A stretch of DNA of 48,354 bases from Candidatus Omnitrophota bacterium (GCA_040755155.1 JBFMBP010000056.1:25217-73570), one strand, 5' to 3'; positions 7,590-17,903 are shown, counted from the stretch's first letter. Translations and numbers: made by a program. The notes: generated from the sequence alone by a model not told the origin.

Positions 7590-10175
7590 ATGAGCGTTTC
7601 CAGAATTGTCAACAATATTTCTGCCATCAATGCGTCCCGGAATTTGGACAAGACGGGACGAAATCTGTCGAAATCCATCGAAAGATTGTCTTCGGGACTT
7701 CGAATTAACCGCGCGGGCGACGACGCCGCCGGCATGAGCGTCGCCAACCGGCTGAGAACCCAGGTTCAAGGTCTGGATCAAGCCGTAACCAATGCATCCG
7801 ACGGCATCAACTTAATCAACGTGGCGGAAGGCGCGTTGGACGAGACCACCTCTCGTCTTAACCGTATCCGCACGTTGGCTATTCAATCCGCCAATACTTC
7901 CGTTAACGACCAAAAAGCGCGTTTGGCGATCCAAGACGAAGTCTTCCAAAACATCGACGAAATCACGCGCATTGCGCAAACCACACGCTACGGCGGCAGT
8001 TACTTGCTGAATGGCGACTTCTCCATCCAGACGGAAAACATCGAAGGGCAAGAAGAAGTCGGCATCGAGATTGACGCTTCTCCCGTGGCCAGTACGCTGG
8101 TAAACGGCAAATCGTTCCTTAACATCATCCGAACCCAAAACGCTACCTCTCAGATCGTAGCGGGCGACGCCGTGGGCGCCAACCAGGTGATGAACACCGG
8201 CATTCGCAACCAGACGGATATCGCCGTGAGTTTAGCGATGTTCAGCCAAGGCCGCAACTTCACCGGCGCCGCCGTTGTGACGACGGATACAGTGGCTTCC
8301 GGTCTGTATTTGAACGGCGTCTCCGTATACGCTAACGACGTTATCATGTTCAGCGGCGTTCTCGCGGACGGCGTAACCAAGTTCAGCGGAGCGTTGACTC
8401 TAGCCGCTACTTCGGCGCTAGGCACGGCGGCGGGAGCTTCTTCGGAAAATCCGCAAGACATCATCGCCGCTATCAACCGGGCGATCGATAATGCGGAAGT
8501 CGCCCTCTTTGGCGTTCCGACAGCCGCCAGCGTTCCTACGGCATACCGCACCACAGTAACCCTCGGCGGCGCCGCGAGCGACAACCGCGGACGTTTGATG
8601 CTGTACAACGAGGGCAATTATATTAACCAGTCCAGCATCGACATGACGATATTCCGGAGCGGTAATCTGATCACGCGCTCCAACGGCGTTACTCGTTCCG
8701 GCGCCATCGGCATGGATTCTGCTCTGACAGGCGGCGGCCAGGTAGGAAACGCCGTCACCGCCATCACCGGTTCGACCTTCCAAGCGGGCCAATTCTCGAT
8801 CGAAGTCAAGGACGTCCAATCCGCGCAACAGAAGAGAGTGGAAAGCACCGTCAAGTTCCTGGACGGAAACGGCGCTCGAATCGTGCGAACGACGACATTG
8901 GGCGGAACCGTTCAGAATAACACGCTGGTTATCAACGGCTCCTTTGTGGAAAACGTCTACACCGGCGGCCAAACCCTTCGCGATAACGATGTGATCGTTC
9001 TGAAAGGCACAAACGCGGACGGTACGACGTTTGAAGGACGGTTTACTTACGTCGATCCTGCCACAAATGTGGAGTTGCAAGAAGCGGATACCGATTTCAA
9101 CGACTTCGAATTCTCTACGATTTCCGGTCTGATTCAAGAAATGAATTACCGCTCGCGGGATTATGTGGCAGGCGCGGGAGTAACGGACGGCGTGCAAACG
9201 CGGTTTGAAGACGCCCTCTTTACTTACACTCCTACGGGAACCTTGATGTTGGTCGATGACATTGGCCGGTCCAATTCCGAAATGACCTTCACCTTGACGT
9301 TCCAGAACCGTACCGATGCCACTCCGACGGAATATTACACGATTCAAGACGACGGCGTTATGACGCTGGAAGGATTTGCGGAACAGGCCACCTTCTCGGT
9401 TAACGGCGGCGAAGCCGTTCGCGCCGAAGCGGGCGATACTGTTACTCTTTACGGTCCCCAAGCGACGAAAGAAGGCATACCGCAATCGCAAGTTACCTTC
9501 CGCGTCGGCAATAACTTCACCTCCGGTACGGATAAGTTGGAAACGACTCCGGCGGAATTCCGAGGAACCTTAAACGGCGGCGCAGCGGTCGATTTCAGGG
9601 CGGGCGACCAGGACGTGGTCTTTGTCGACGGCAACTCCGGCGGCAATAAGGGGCCATCCCGCTTCGTCACCGTCGACTTCGATTCCATCGTTGACGTTAC
9701 CAAGAGAACCGACGGTCTGCCCGACGCCGGACGAACCATCGTCGTGTCCACATCCAATAGTTCCTTGAATTTCCAAATCGGCGCTTTCGCCGACCAGAAC
9801 TTCAAGATGGCGATCGGCGATATGACGGCGGAAAACCTTGGCTTCGGACGCGGCAGCGGACGGGCTGTGGCGAATATCAACGTCAGTACGCTGACAGGCG
9901 CCAACGAAGCGATTCGCATTTTGGATGAAGCCCTTTCCCAGGTCGATAAAACGCGATCGATTCTCGGTTCGTCGACCAATCGTCTGGAAGCGGCCATCAA
10001 CAACATGAGCGTCTCGTACGAGAACTTGCAATCCTCCGAGTCTCGCATCCGCGACGCCGATCTGACGCGCGAAACAACGGCCTTCACCAAGAACCAAGTT
10101 CTGCAACAAGCGGGCATCTCGGTCTTGGCGCAAGCAAACTTCCAGAGCCAGGGCTTCTTGTCGTTGCTTGGCTAG
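7590..10175 (+). CDS. fliC: Flagellin with very large variable domain
   Basis: An 861-residue flagellin. The conserved D0/D1 N-terminus (about 1-150) contains SIERLSSGLRINRAGDDAAG and later ANTSVNDQKARLAIQDEV. The C-terminal D1/D0 (about 775-861) contains ESRIRDADLTRET and ends QANFQSQGFLSLLG. About 600 residues of beta-rich, low-similarity sequence lie between, making the protein much longer than the usual 270-500. This part forms the outer surface of the filament and is often glycosylated or antigenic. It is exported by the flagellar type III system with FliS as chaperone. Strong ribosome site (AAGGAGG). Downstream are a 12-bp hairpin, then flaG, fliD and fliS. Confidence 0.95.
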   Translation: MSVSRIVNNISAINASRNLDKTGRNLSKSIERLSSGLRINRAGDDAAGMSVANRLRTQVQGLDQAVTNASDGINLINVAEGALDETTSRLNRIRTLAIQSANTSVNDQKARLAIQDEVFQNIDEITRIAQTTRYGGSYLLNGDFSIQTENIEGQEEVGIEIDASPVASTLVNGKSFLNIIRTQNATSQIVAGDAVGANQVMNTGIRNQTDIAVSLAMFSQGRNFTGAAVVTTDTVASGLYLNGVSVYANDVIMFSGVLADGVTKFSGALTLAATSALGTAAGASSENPQDIIAAINRAIDNAEVALFGVPTAASVPTAYRTTVTLGGAASDNRGRLMLYNEGNYINQSSIDMTIFRSGNLITRSNGVTRSGAIGMDSALTGGGQVGNAVTAITGSTFQAGQFSIEVKDVQSAQQKRVESTVKFLDGNGARIVRTTTLGGTVQNNTLVINGSFVENVYTGGQTLRDNDVIVLKGTNADGTTFEGRFTYVDPATNVELQEADTDFNDFEFSTISGLIQEMNYRSRDYVAGAGVTDGVQTRFEDALFTYTPTGTLMLVDDIGRSNSEMTFTLTFQNRTDATPTEYYTIQDDGVMTLEGFAEQATFSVNGGEAVRAEAGDTVTLYGPQATKEGIPQSQVTFRVGNNFTSGTDKLETTPAEFRGTLNGGAAVDFRAGDQDVVFVDGNSGGNKGPSRFVTVDFDSIVDVTKRTDGLPDAGRTIVVSTSNSSLNFQIGAFADQNFKMAIGDMTAENLGFGRGSGRAVANINVSTLTGANEAIRILDEALSQVDKTRSILGSSTNRLEAAINNMSVSYENLQSSESRIRDADLTRETTAFTKNQVLQQAGISVLAQANFQSQGFLSLLG

Positions 10176-10206
10176 TAGGAAGAAATTATATAACCCGAAG
10201 CGCATG

Positions 10207-10251
10207 GGGAAGCGGAGAGGGATTCTTCTCCGCTTCCCTTCTCCGCTTCCC
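10207..10251 (+). terminator. Hairpin downstream of fliC with duplicated 3' arm
   Basis: GGGAAGCGGAGA (10207-10218) pairs perfectly with TCTCCGCTTCCC (10227-10238). The same 3' arm is repeated at 10240-10251, so two alternative stems are possible. No run of T follows, so it may stabilise the abundant fliC mRNA or act as a weak or Rho-assisted end rather than as a classical terminator. Confidence 0.5.
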
Positions 10252-10329
10252 AAACGATCGAAAAAGAATTTGGCTGACAAAGGTTGATCTAAAGTCATCA
10301 AACAAAAAAACCGAAAGGAGGAAACAGCC

Positions 10330-10734
10330 ATGGACATTACTCCCATATCAAACGTAGATAGACTGCTTAGCGCCGCTGGAGCGGATCGCCGCTATCGCAA
10401 GACGATTTCCTCCGATTCTTTCGATGAAGCGAAATCGGAAGCTGTTCTTGAAAACCGGGCGAATCCAACGTTCTCCAATAACGAGAATGGGGGACGCCGG
10501 ATTCCGGGAAACGCCGATCCGAAACCTGCGCTTGAACAAAACTTTCAGGAATCCAATGGCGCCGCTTCTCGCCGCTTGAAATTTCAGGTCGACAAACAGA
10601 CGGGAAGAACGGCGATCATGATCCTTGACTCGAAAACCAATGAGGTGATTCGCGAAATTCCTTCCGAAGAGTTGAGAGAAATTTCGGAAAAACTGAGCCG
10701 GATGCGCGGATTCGTAATCGACGGCAAAGCTTGA
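10330..10734 (+). CDS. flaG: FlaG family flagellar protein
   Basis: A 134-residue protein. The C-terminal half has the FlaG signature: LKFQVDKQTGRTAIMILD, then EVIREIPSEELREISEKL, ending in a short basic/hydrophobic tail. The N-terminal 75 residues are charged and probably disordered. FlaG proteins lie beside flagellin and fliD in many genomes and affect filament length. The biochemical mechanism is not settled. ATG start, with AAAGGAGG ten bases upstream. It sits between fliC and fliD on the same strand, as expected for this module. Confidence 0.85.
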   Translation: MDITPISNVDRLLSAAGADRRYRKTISSDSFDEAKSEAVLENRANPTFSNNENGGRRIPGNADPKPALEQNFQESNGAASRRLKFQVDKQTGRTAIMILDSKTNEVIREIPSEELREISEKLSRMRGFVIDGKA

Positions 10735-11159
10735 AAGCATACCCATCCTTTTTGGATATCCGCTTTTCTCCCTCCCCTTTTCCCCAGGAATAGCCCACTT
10801 CTATCCCATTGTTTTGGACTCTCTTTTGCTTATTGTCTTAATATGAAGGGATTCCGTCTCCGAATAGGCGTATTTCGCCGCTGATTTGATAAACATAATA
10901 AATCCAGGTTATTAAGAGCAAATCGATTCGAATGGGAATCCTATGAATTAGCGAGAAAGGGCGCTATCGCAGGAAAATTTTTCCTTTAAACCTTGCTTTC
11001 CGGTGCGGATAGCATTCGCCCAAAGATTGCTTAACATTTGAATTGCGCCGCCGATAATAAAAGAAATGGATTGAACCGATTTTTGGGACTAACCATGCTG
11101 TGTCCACAGAAACTAAACGTTTACTTTTTCCTATATTAATTAGGAAGGTTTGAGAAACG
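10735..11159. other. 425-bp intergenic region between flaG and fliD
   Basis: No gene is seen. It contains the sigma-28-like promoter described at 11032-11057, about 100 bases before fliD. The rest has no clear structure. Confidence 0.55.
11032..11057 (+). promoter_or_regulatory. Sigma-28 (FliA)-type promoter of fliD
   Basis: A perfect GCCGATAA -10 element (11050-11057) is preceded at 10 bases by TAACATTT (11032-11039), which matches six of eight positions of the FliA -35 consensus TAAAGTTT. It sits upstream of fliD, a usual late flagellar gene. Spacing is one base short of the 11 expected. Confidence 0.5.
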
Positions 11160-13532
11160 ATGAGCACTTTAGGGATCGACGGTCTGATATCCGGATTCAA
11201 CACCACGGAATTGATCGAATCATTGTTGGATCGTTACGCACGCGGTCCTATCGAGCAGATCGAAGAGCGGATTACGACCGAGACAGAGAAATTGGCCGGC
11301 ATCCAGACGGTTAACGCCAATCTCCTCAGTCTTGAAATCACCACGGGAAGCATCGGAACCGCTTCTTTATTCAACGGGAAGGAAGCGAAAAGTTCAAACG
11401 AATCCATCCTATCCGTTTCCGCCAACAGCGCCGCGGAAGTGGGATCGTATTCTTTCCGGGTGGATAACCTAGCCAAGGCTGAACAGGTCTCATCCGATCT
11501 TTTCGTTAGTACGTCGGACGAACTCGGATTAAGCGGTAAATTCATTCTCAACGGCAAAACCGTTTCGCTCACCGATACGGACACGCTTTCGACCTTAGCC
11601 GCCAAAATCAATGCGGCCAACGCCGGCGTAAAAGCCAATACGATCCAAATCGCTCCCAATCAAAACAAACTCGTCATCAACGCTAAATCCACCGGCGTTA
11701 ACAAGATCGAGATGCGGGAAGTCGGCAATGCGAATATTCTCTCCTCGCTGGGCTTGACCGTCAGCGATTCACGCTACGATTACACCGTCAACGCGGATAC
11801 GACGGGGGCGATCAGCAGCGCTTTTGAAGATACGGTTACTTTTAGTTTCATCGATAAGAATTTCACCGTCACCGATGCGGGGGGACAGAATACTCTCACT
11901 GTCAATTTGAACGCCAATACGGACGGGAACGCCGACGGAGCGCTCACGCTGCAGGAAATCGCGGACAAAATCAATTCTACCTCCACGGGCGCTTCGGCGA
12001 ATATTTCCGCCAGCGTGGCCACGGAGCAGGATGGCAAAAAACGGCTGGTCATATCCAGCGAAACGGGCATCCCCACCCGCTTCGAAGATTCGGACAACGT
12101 TCTATTCGAATTAGGCGTCGTTTCCGGCGTTCAGAGCGCAGGATTGACTTCCACTACTTCATCTGTGGGCGATCTCATGAATCTGGGTTCAACCATAACA
12201 TCCACCATCCAAATCCAGGACGGCGACGGCTCCAATACGATTTCCGTCGATATAGACCTCGATTCCGATTCGCTCGACGATATCGTGGAAAAAATCAACG
12301 ACGCGGCGGCGGCGGAAACGGGATCGGACGTATCGGCCCGCGTGATAACGGTGAGCGGCGTATCCCGCTTGGAGATCACCAGCGCATCCGGACTTTCGAC
12401 GGCGGCGGGCGATTCCATCTTCACGGACAGCAATAACGTCCTGAAGACGTTGGGCCTTTTGGACGACAGTTTCAAGAATTACGATCAGCAGGGCGAAAAC
12501 TCGCAGTTTTCTTATAACGGCGTCGCCGTCAACCGCGAATCCAATATCGTAAGCGATTTGATTGACGGCGTAACGCTCTCTCTGAACGAGGAAAGCAGCA
12601 GCTACGCCACCGTTTCCATCACGGAAGACTATTCCAACGTCGCCGAAACCGTCGACAGTTTCATTACGGCGTATAACAGTCTGGCGAATATGATCGCCGA
12701 GTATACGGCTTTCGATCCGGAAGAGGGTACGAAAGGCGTTCTTTTCGGCGATTCCACCATCCGCGATTTGTCGAGTTCGTTGGCGGCGGGGATCAGCTCG
12801 TTGATCCCGAATATGCCCGGCGCCAAAGTCTCCGATTTGAACGACGGAACGGGAATCGATCTTGGCAGCATCAAGATAACCAACCGGCTGGGCGCCAGCG
12901 CCACATTCGATCTTACGGGAGCGGAAACCGTACAAGATATTCTTGACGCTATCAATACGAATAAAGACATCAAAGTAACAGCTTCCGTAAATTCGGCGGG
13001 AACGGGTTTCAACCTGACGGACAATTCCGGCGGGACGGGGCAATTCAAGGTGGAAGAAGTGAACGGCGCCACCACTGCCAACGATTTGGGATTGTTGTAT
13101 TCCATATACAGCAACAATATCAATGGCGCCAGCATTTACGACGGCGGTTCAACCAGCTTGGCCAGCATCGGAATCTCATTGAATTCGGATGGGACGCTGT
13201 CGTTCGACTCGACCAAATTGCAAAGCGCATTGAATCAAGATCCCGATCTCGTGAAGAATCTACTTACAGCGGCCAATGTAGGCTTTGCCAAAAGTTTCGG
13301 CGCGATCGTGAAGCGATTCAGCGCTTACGGCACGGGTTTAATGGACGCCCGGACCGAATCCATCCAAGACCGCATCGATATGTATAACGATCAGATCGAA
13401 CGTTATAACGATAGAGCGGAGGCTATGGAAATAACCCTGCGCAAGCAGTTTACGGCTTTGGAATCGACGCTCTCCGAGTCTCAACAATTGAGTCAATATC
13501 TTACGCAGCAACTAGGCGGAAGCAGCAGCTGA
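11160..13532 (+). CDS. fliD: Flagellar filament cap protein FliD (HAP2)
   Basis: A 790-residue cap protein. The FliD N-domain opens GIDGLISGFNTTELIESLLD, with GSYSFRVDNLAKAEQ at about residue 100. The C-domain includes VSDLIDGVTLSLNE and AETVDSFITAYNSLANMI. The tail RIDMYNDQIERYNDRAEAMEITLRKQFTALESTLSE is the typical coiled-coil ending. It is long for FliD (usually 450-650) because the middle contains several FliD-inserted beta modules with repeated EIADKINS/DIVEKINDAA/DILDAINT segments. The cap sits at the filament tip and folds flagellin as it arrives. Start preceded by AGGAAGG. Probably transcribed from the FliA-type promoter at 11032. Confidence 0.95.
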   Translation: MSTLGIDGLISGFNTTELIESLLDRYARGPIEQIEERITTETEKLAGIQTVNANLLSLEITTGSIGTASLFNGKEAKSSNESILSVSANSAAEVGSYSFRVDNLAKAEQVSSDLFVSTSDELGLSGKFILNGKTVSLTDTDTLSTLAAKINAANAGVKANTIQIAPNQNKLVINAKSTGVNKIEMREVGNANILSSLGLTVSDSRYDYTVNADTTGAISSAFEDTVTFSFIDKNFTVTDAGGQNTLTVNLNANTDGNADGALTLQEIADKINSTSTGASANISASVATEQDGKKRLVISSETGIPTRFEDSDNVLFELGVVSGVQSAGLTSTTSSVGDLMNLGSTITSTIQIQDGDGSNTISVDIDLDSDSLDDIVEKINDAAAAETGSDVSARVITVSGVSRLEITSASGLSTAAGDSIFTDSNNVLKTLGLLDDSFKNYDQQGENSQFSYNGVAVNRESNIVSDLIDGVTLSLNEESSSYATVSITEDYSNVAETVDSFITAYNSLANMIAEYTAFDPEEGTKGVLFGDSTIRDLSSSLAAGISSLIPNMPGAKVSDLNDGTGIDLGSIKITNRLGASATFDLTGAETVQDILDAINTNKDIKVTASVNSAGTGFNLTDNSGGTGQFKVEEVNGATTANDLGLLYSIYSNNINGASIYDGGSTSLASIGISLNSDGTLSFDSTKLQSALNQDPDLVKNLLTAANVGFAKSFGAIVKRFSAYGTGLMDARTESIQDRIDMYNDQIERYNDRAEAMEITLRKQFTALESTLSESQQLSQYLTQQLGGSSS

Positions 13533-13631
13533 TAAAAAACGTTTCGATTCGCAGCCGAATGATGGTATAATGATTCCGCCGATGCTTGACGATCGGTCGA
13601 TTCAGGGAAAAAAGCAGAAGGAGTTTGCCCG

Positions 13632-14228
13632 GTGGCGGCCCATTTAGCGCATTCGCATAAACAATATCTCAAAACGCAAATCGACACAGCCAGCCAACCG
13701 CAACTCTTGCTGATGCTTTTCGAGGGGGCCGTCAAAAAACTGCACCTCGCCAAAAAAGCCATCGCCGAACGCGCCATTGAAAAATCCCACCAGGAACTGA
13801 CGAAAGTCCAACGCATCTTCGTGGAATTGATGATCGCCCTCGATCTGGAAAAAGGGGGGGAGATCGCCGCCAATCTACTTCGCATTTACGATTTTATCTA
13901 TCATCGGCTGGTGCAGGCCAATATCCGGCAAAATGCAGCGATCATCGACGAATTGCTTCCCATTATCGAAGACCTGCGCAGCGGCTGGATTCAGGCGGTG
14001 GAAATTTTCAACAGCGAACAGAAAAACGCCGCCGGAAAGCCGCTCTCTTCCTCAGCGCCCGCCGTCCTGCCCGCTTCTTCCCAAAAGCTGTCGACCGAAA
14101 CGGCGAAGAAGCCGGAAACGACGGCCAAATCTCCCGTTAAGCCGCCTGCGAGAAATCCTTACGCCCGCCCGGCGAAAGCCGCTGCGGAAAGCCCTCAGGA
14201 ACGCCCGCGCTTGAATATCCGCGGGTGA
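13632..14228 (+). CDS. fliS: Flagellar export chaperone FliS with C-terminal extension
   Basis: A 198-residue protein. Residues about 8-132 form the FliS helical bundle, with KQYLKTQIDTASQPQLLLMLFEGAVKKLHLAKKA near the start (Y..T.I.tAs...Ll.mLydga in the family), ALDLEKGGEIAANLLRIYDF in the middle and RSGWIQAVEI near the end. FliS binds the disordered C-terminus of flagellin in the cytoplasm and delivers it to the export gate. The last 65 residues are an Ala/Pro/Lys-rich tail not found in typical FliS (about 130 residues). GTG start, chosen because AGAAGGAG lies eight bases upstream. TATAAT at about 13565 could be a -10 element, but its -35 is poor. Confidence 0.88.
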   Translation: MAAHLAHSHKQYLKTQIDTASQPQLLLMLFEGAVKKLHLAKKAIAERAIEKSHQELTKVQRIFVELMIALDLEKGGEIAANLLRIYDFIYHRLVQANIRQNAAIIDELLPIIEDLRSGWIQAVEIFNSEQKNAAGKPLSSSAPAVLPASSQKLSTETAKKPETTAKSPVKPPARNPYARPAKAAAESPQERPRLNIRG

Positions 14229-14339
14229 GAGACGCAGAGCGTGGGCGGCGCGCCGCCATTCCCATCATTCTTCATGATCGAATAGGATTTATTGAGGAAA
14301 CCATTCCATCAGCATGTTTCTAGCGTAGGGCATGCATAT

Positions 14340-14999
14340 TCATGTTTTGGTTTTCGGGCGATAATCGATGGGATCGATGCAGGCGTCGTATGTTTCTTTT
14401 TCGATTCTAATCCAATCCGTTCTTTCTAGACCACATTTGTTTCCAGAGAAAGGACTGAAGGGAAAAGCGCAGGCGACTTTAATCCATCGGCTTTGATATC
14501 GGGAGATGTTCCTGACTTCATCGATCGCTTCGGAAAGGTCTTGATCCTGACTAAAGATCAATGCTACATCGTAGAGATTTTCCTGCGCCATTCTAACGAT
14601 ATCCAACGCAATGCGAACATCGATTCCTTTTTCCCGGCCAATGCGTATGGAAGCGGAAGTTCCGTCGGGAAGCGTCGCCGATTCATCAGTATATTTCAAT
14701 AACCGGGAATACGTGTGGATGCCGCGCGATTCCATAACGGCAAGTTTTGCAATCCAAAAATTATTCCAAAATGGATTCTCCGAATAGCTAGGCATCCCCG
14801 TGTAGAAGTTGACTTGCGAGAGACTCCAACTTTGCGAGTTGGCGATGGATTCGGCGAGAGCGAGGGGATTGTAATTGGGATGGGTATAGCCGAAAGCGTA
14901 CTTGACGGAAAGAAAGAGATTCTGTCCATCGAAAAAAGCTACTGCCCGTTTTTGATCTGGTTCGTTCGGCACAATATTATTCCCGGATTTCTCATTCAA
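14340..14999 (-). CDS. NYN/PIN-like domain protein (LabA/DUF88 type)
   Basis: A 219-residue protein with the acidic signatures of NYN-domain nucleases: AVAFFDGQNLF near residue 22, KGIDVRIALDIVRMA in the middle and ALIFSQDQDLSEAI. Together these supply the Asp residues for metal binding in this PIN-like fold, so RNA cleavage is likely. The start is uncertain. The longest frame begins TTG at 14999 without a ribosome site, and an in-frame GTG lies at about 14972. It is transcribed towards fliS. Its leader carries a good sigma-70 promoter and a terminator-like hairpin, so expression is probably attenuated. Confidence 0.8.
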   Translation of the reverse strand: MNEKSGNNIVPNEPDQKRAVAFFDGQNLFLSVKYAFGYTHPNYNPLALAESIANSQSWSLSQVNFYTGMPSYSENPFWNNFWIAKLAVMESRGIHTYSRLLKYTDESATLPDGTSASIRIGREKGIDVRIALDIVRMAQENLYDVALIFSQDQDLSEAIDEVRNISRYQSRWIKVACAFPFSPFSGNKCGLERTDWIRIEKETYDACIDPIDYRPKTKT

Positions 15000-15007
15000 T
15001 ACTTATT

Positions 15008-15049
15008 AAACAAAACCCCACCGGAGACTTTTCGGCTTATCCAGTGGGG
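15008..15049 (-). terminator. Intrinsic terminator/attenuator in the NYN gene leader
   Basis: Read on the minus strand, CCCCACTGGA pairs with TCCGGTGGGG (10 bp, one G-U), with a 14-base loop, followed at once by TTTTGTTT. It lies between the promoter at 15103-15131 and the start codon at 14999, so full-length transcription of the NYN gene would require read-through. Confidence 0.65.
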
Positions 15050-15102
15050 ACTAAAAGCTCGTAAAAGAGATCATGAAAGAGATATTTTCCATTCGTTTTT
15101 AT

Positions 15103-15131
15103 AGAATATTACGCCAATGCGACAATGTCAA
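15103..15131 (-). promoter_or_regulatory. Sigma-70-type promoter of the NYN gene leader
   Basis: Perfect -35 TTGACA (complement of 15126-15131), a 17-base spacer, and TATTCT (complement of 15103-15108) matching four of six -10 bases. Predicted transcript start is near 15096. Confidence 0.6.
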
Positions 15132-15249
15132 GATTTGAAATTTCGCAGCGGATAGAATCGTAAATTCGGCCGGGCGAATAAATACTTTGAACGGTTTTAC
15201 AGAACGGCCTATTTTCCAACAAACGAGCCTCATGCAAAATTCTATTATT

Positions 15250-15337
15250 TCTCCCCCAAGCCTGGGGAATTTAGGAGTGGGTTGTTTTAAGTCCATAAAA
15301 ACAACCCCCCTCTAACTCCCCCCAAGCTTGGGGGGAG
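15250..15337. repeat. Paired C/G-run palindromes
   Basis: A perfect 22-base palindrome at 15316-15337 (CTCCCCCC-AAGCTT-GGGGGGAG) has a degenerate partner CTCCCCCAAGCCTGGGG at about 15250-15266. Between them, GGTTGTTTT and AAAACAACC form another inverted repeat. This is a typical dispersed intergenic hairpin, and no T-run marks it as a terminator. Confidence 0.6.
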
Positions 15338-15512
15338 AATTTAAAAGCGGATTTTATCACTTTTGCAAGAGCCTCAAACAATAAGATATCCGTTCCCTCA
15401 TTAGGCGTCGTCAATTCGCCGCGCTTATCCTTGTCAACGATCGAATCCTGTCTTATCTTGGATGACGCCATATTACCTTGGCGTCCATTCTCAAGAGAAG
15501 GGATTGTTCGTC

Positions 15513-16361
15513 ATGAAATTCGGCATTCACGCTTACGCTTGGTGCTCCCAATGGAGCAACGATACGCTGGATTTGATCGATAGGGTGAAGGAATTGGGAT
15601 TGGATTTTATCGAGATCCCTTTGATGTGCCTGGAAACGTTCGACGCCCAGGCCGTCAAAGCGCGCTTGGAAAGCGCAGGACTCGATTCTTGCACATCCAC
15701 TGTGCTATTAGGCGATACGGATATCACCAGCAGGGACGAAGGCATCCGGCGCAAAGGCGTGGATTATCTAAAAGCGTGCGTCAAGGCGACGCATGACATC
15801 GGCGCGGCGAATTTTTCCGGCGTCATCTATTCCCAGCACGTCAAGGCGGCAGTAAAGCCTCCGACGCCGCAGGAATGGGAATATTCCGCCGACGCGTTGC
15901 GCGAAGTTGCCCGCTTCGCTCAAGATTTCGGCGTGCAAGTCGGATTGGAGCCGGTGAACCGCTACGAAACCTATCTCGTCAACACCTGCGAGCAAGCGAT
16001 CAAACTGATCGAGACGATCGGCGAACCCAACGTCAAAGTGCACCTCGATACCTATCACATGAATATCGAGGAAAAAAGTTTTTATGGCGCCGCCAAACTC
16101 GCGGGCGACAAGTTGATTCACATCCACCTTTGCGAAAACGACCGAGGAATACCCGGAACCGGCCTGGTGGATTGGGACGGCCTTTTCAAAGCCTTAGGGG
16201 AAATGAATTATCAAGGATGCGCGGCTTTGGAGTCCTTCGTCGAGTGCACCGGCAACATGAATACCTGGGTATGGAGGCGGCTGGCGCAAGATGGAGATAC
16301 GCTCGTACGCGAAGGCATCGCGTTCATCAAGGGAATGCAGAAGAAATACGGCCTCGCGTAA
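15513..16361 (+). CDS. Ketose 3-epimerase (D-tagatose/D-psicose 3-epimerase family)
   Basis: A 282-residue TIM-barrel sugar epimerase of the AP-endonuclease-2-like family. The metal ligands are visible as E146 (GLEPVNRYET), D179 (VHLDTYHMN), H205 (IHIHLCENDRG) and E240 (ALESF). All four sit exactly six residues before those of the D-tagatose 3-epimerase standard (152, 185, 211, 246), so the whole spacing is conserved. Such enzymes interconvert ketohexoses at C3 (tagatose/sorbose, psicose/fructose). The true substrate is unknown. I take the ATG at 15513, with AGAAGGG upstream, rather than the earlier in-frame codon at 15462. No neighbouring sugar operon is present. A palindromic repeat separates it from convergent thiC. 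Confidence 0.85.
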   Translation: MKFGIHAYAWCSQWSNDTLDLIDRVKELGLDFIEIPLMCLETFDAQAVKARLESAGLDSCTSTVLLGDTDITSRDEGIRRKGVDYLKACVKATHDIGAANFSGVIYSQHVKAAVKPPTPQEWEYSADALREVARFAQDFGVQVGLEPVNRYETYLVNTCEQAIKLIETIGEPNVKVHLDTYHMNIEEKSFYGAAKLAGDKLIHIHLCENDRGIPGTGLVDWDGLFKALGEMNYQGCAALESFVECTGNMNTWVWRRLAQDGDTLVREGIAFIKGMQKKYGLA

Positions 16362-16420
16362 ACCGTTGCGCCCATCTTCGGCGTCGGTTATTTTCCCGCC
16401 GTCAGGGACAAAACAGTGTA

Positions 16421-16452
16421 GGGTGGGCTCAAAGCGAAGCGTAGCCCACCCA
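16421..16452. repeat. GGTGGGCT hairpin repeat, copy 1 (between convergent genes)
   Basis: GGGTGGGCT and AGCCCACCC form a 9-bp stem around CAAAGCGAAGCGT. A second copy in the opposite sense lies at 23913-23943. Its place between the epimerase and thiC, which face each other, suits a bidirectional transcription end. Confidence 0.65.
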
Positions 16453-16475
16453 TACAGATAATCGCTGTTTTTGGA

Positions 16476-17903
<1,428 letters not shown>

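Larger units (their letters stand above)
15000..15512. other. 513-bp region between divergent NYN and epimerase genes
   Basis: Besides the promoter and attenuator for the NYN gene, the region holds a pair of C/G-run palindromes at 15250-15337. No coding frame with a plausible start is seen. Confidence 0.5.

Noticed and set aside
8418-9491. A 357-residue minus-strand open frame inside flagellin
   Set aside because: It is a shadow of the G+C-rich fliC frame. The protein is Arg/His/Val-rich with no domain.
12189-13043. A 284-residue minus-strand open frame inside fliD
   Set aside because: Antisense shadow of a well-supported gene, with atypical composition and no start signal.
13565-13570. TATAAT before fliS as a strong promoter
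   Set aside because: The matching -35 position (TTTCGA) is poor, and fliS is probably cotranscribed with fliD.
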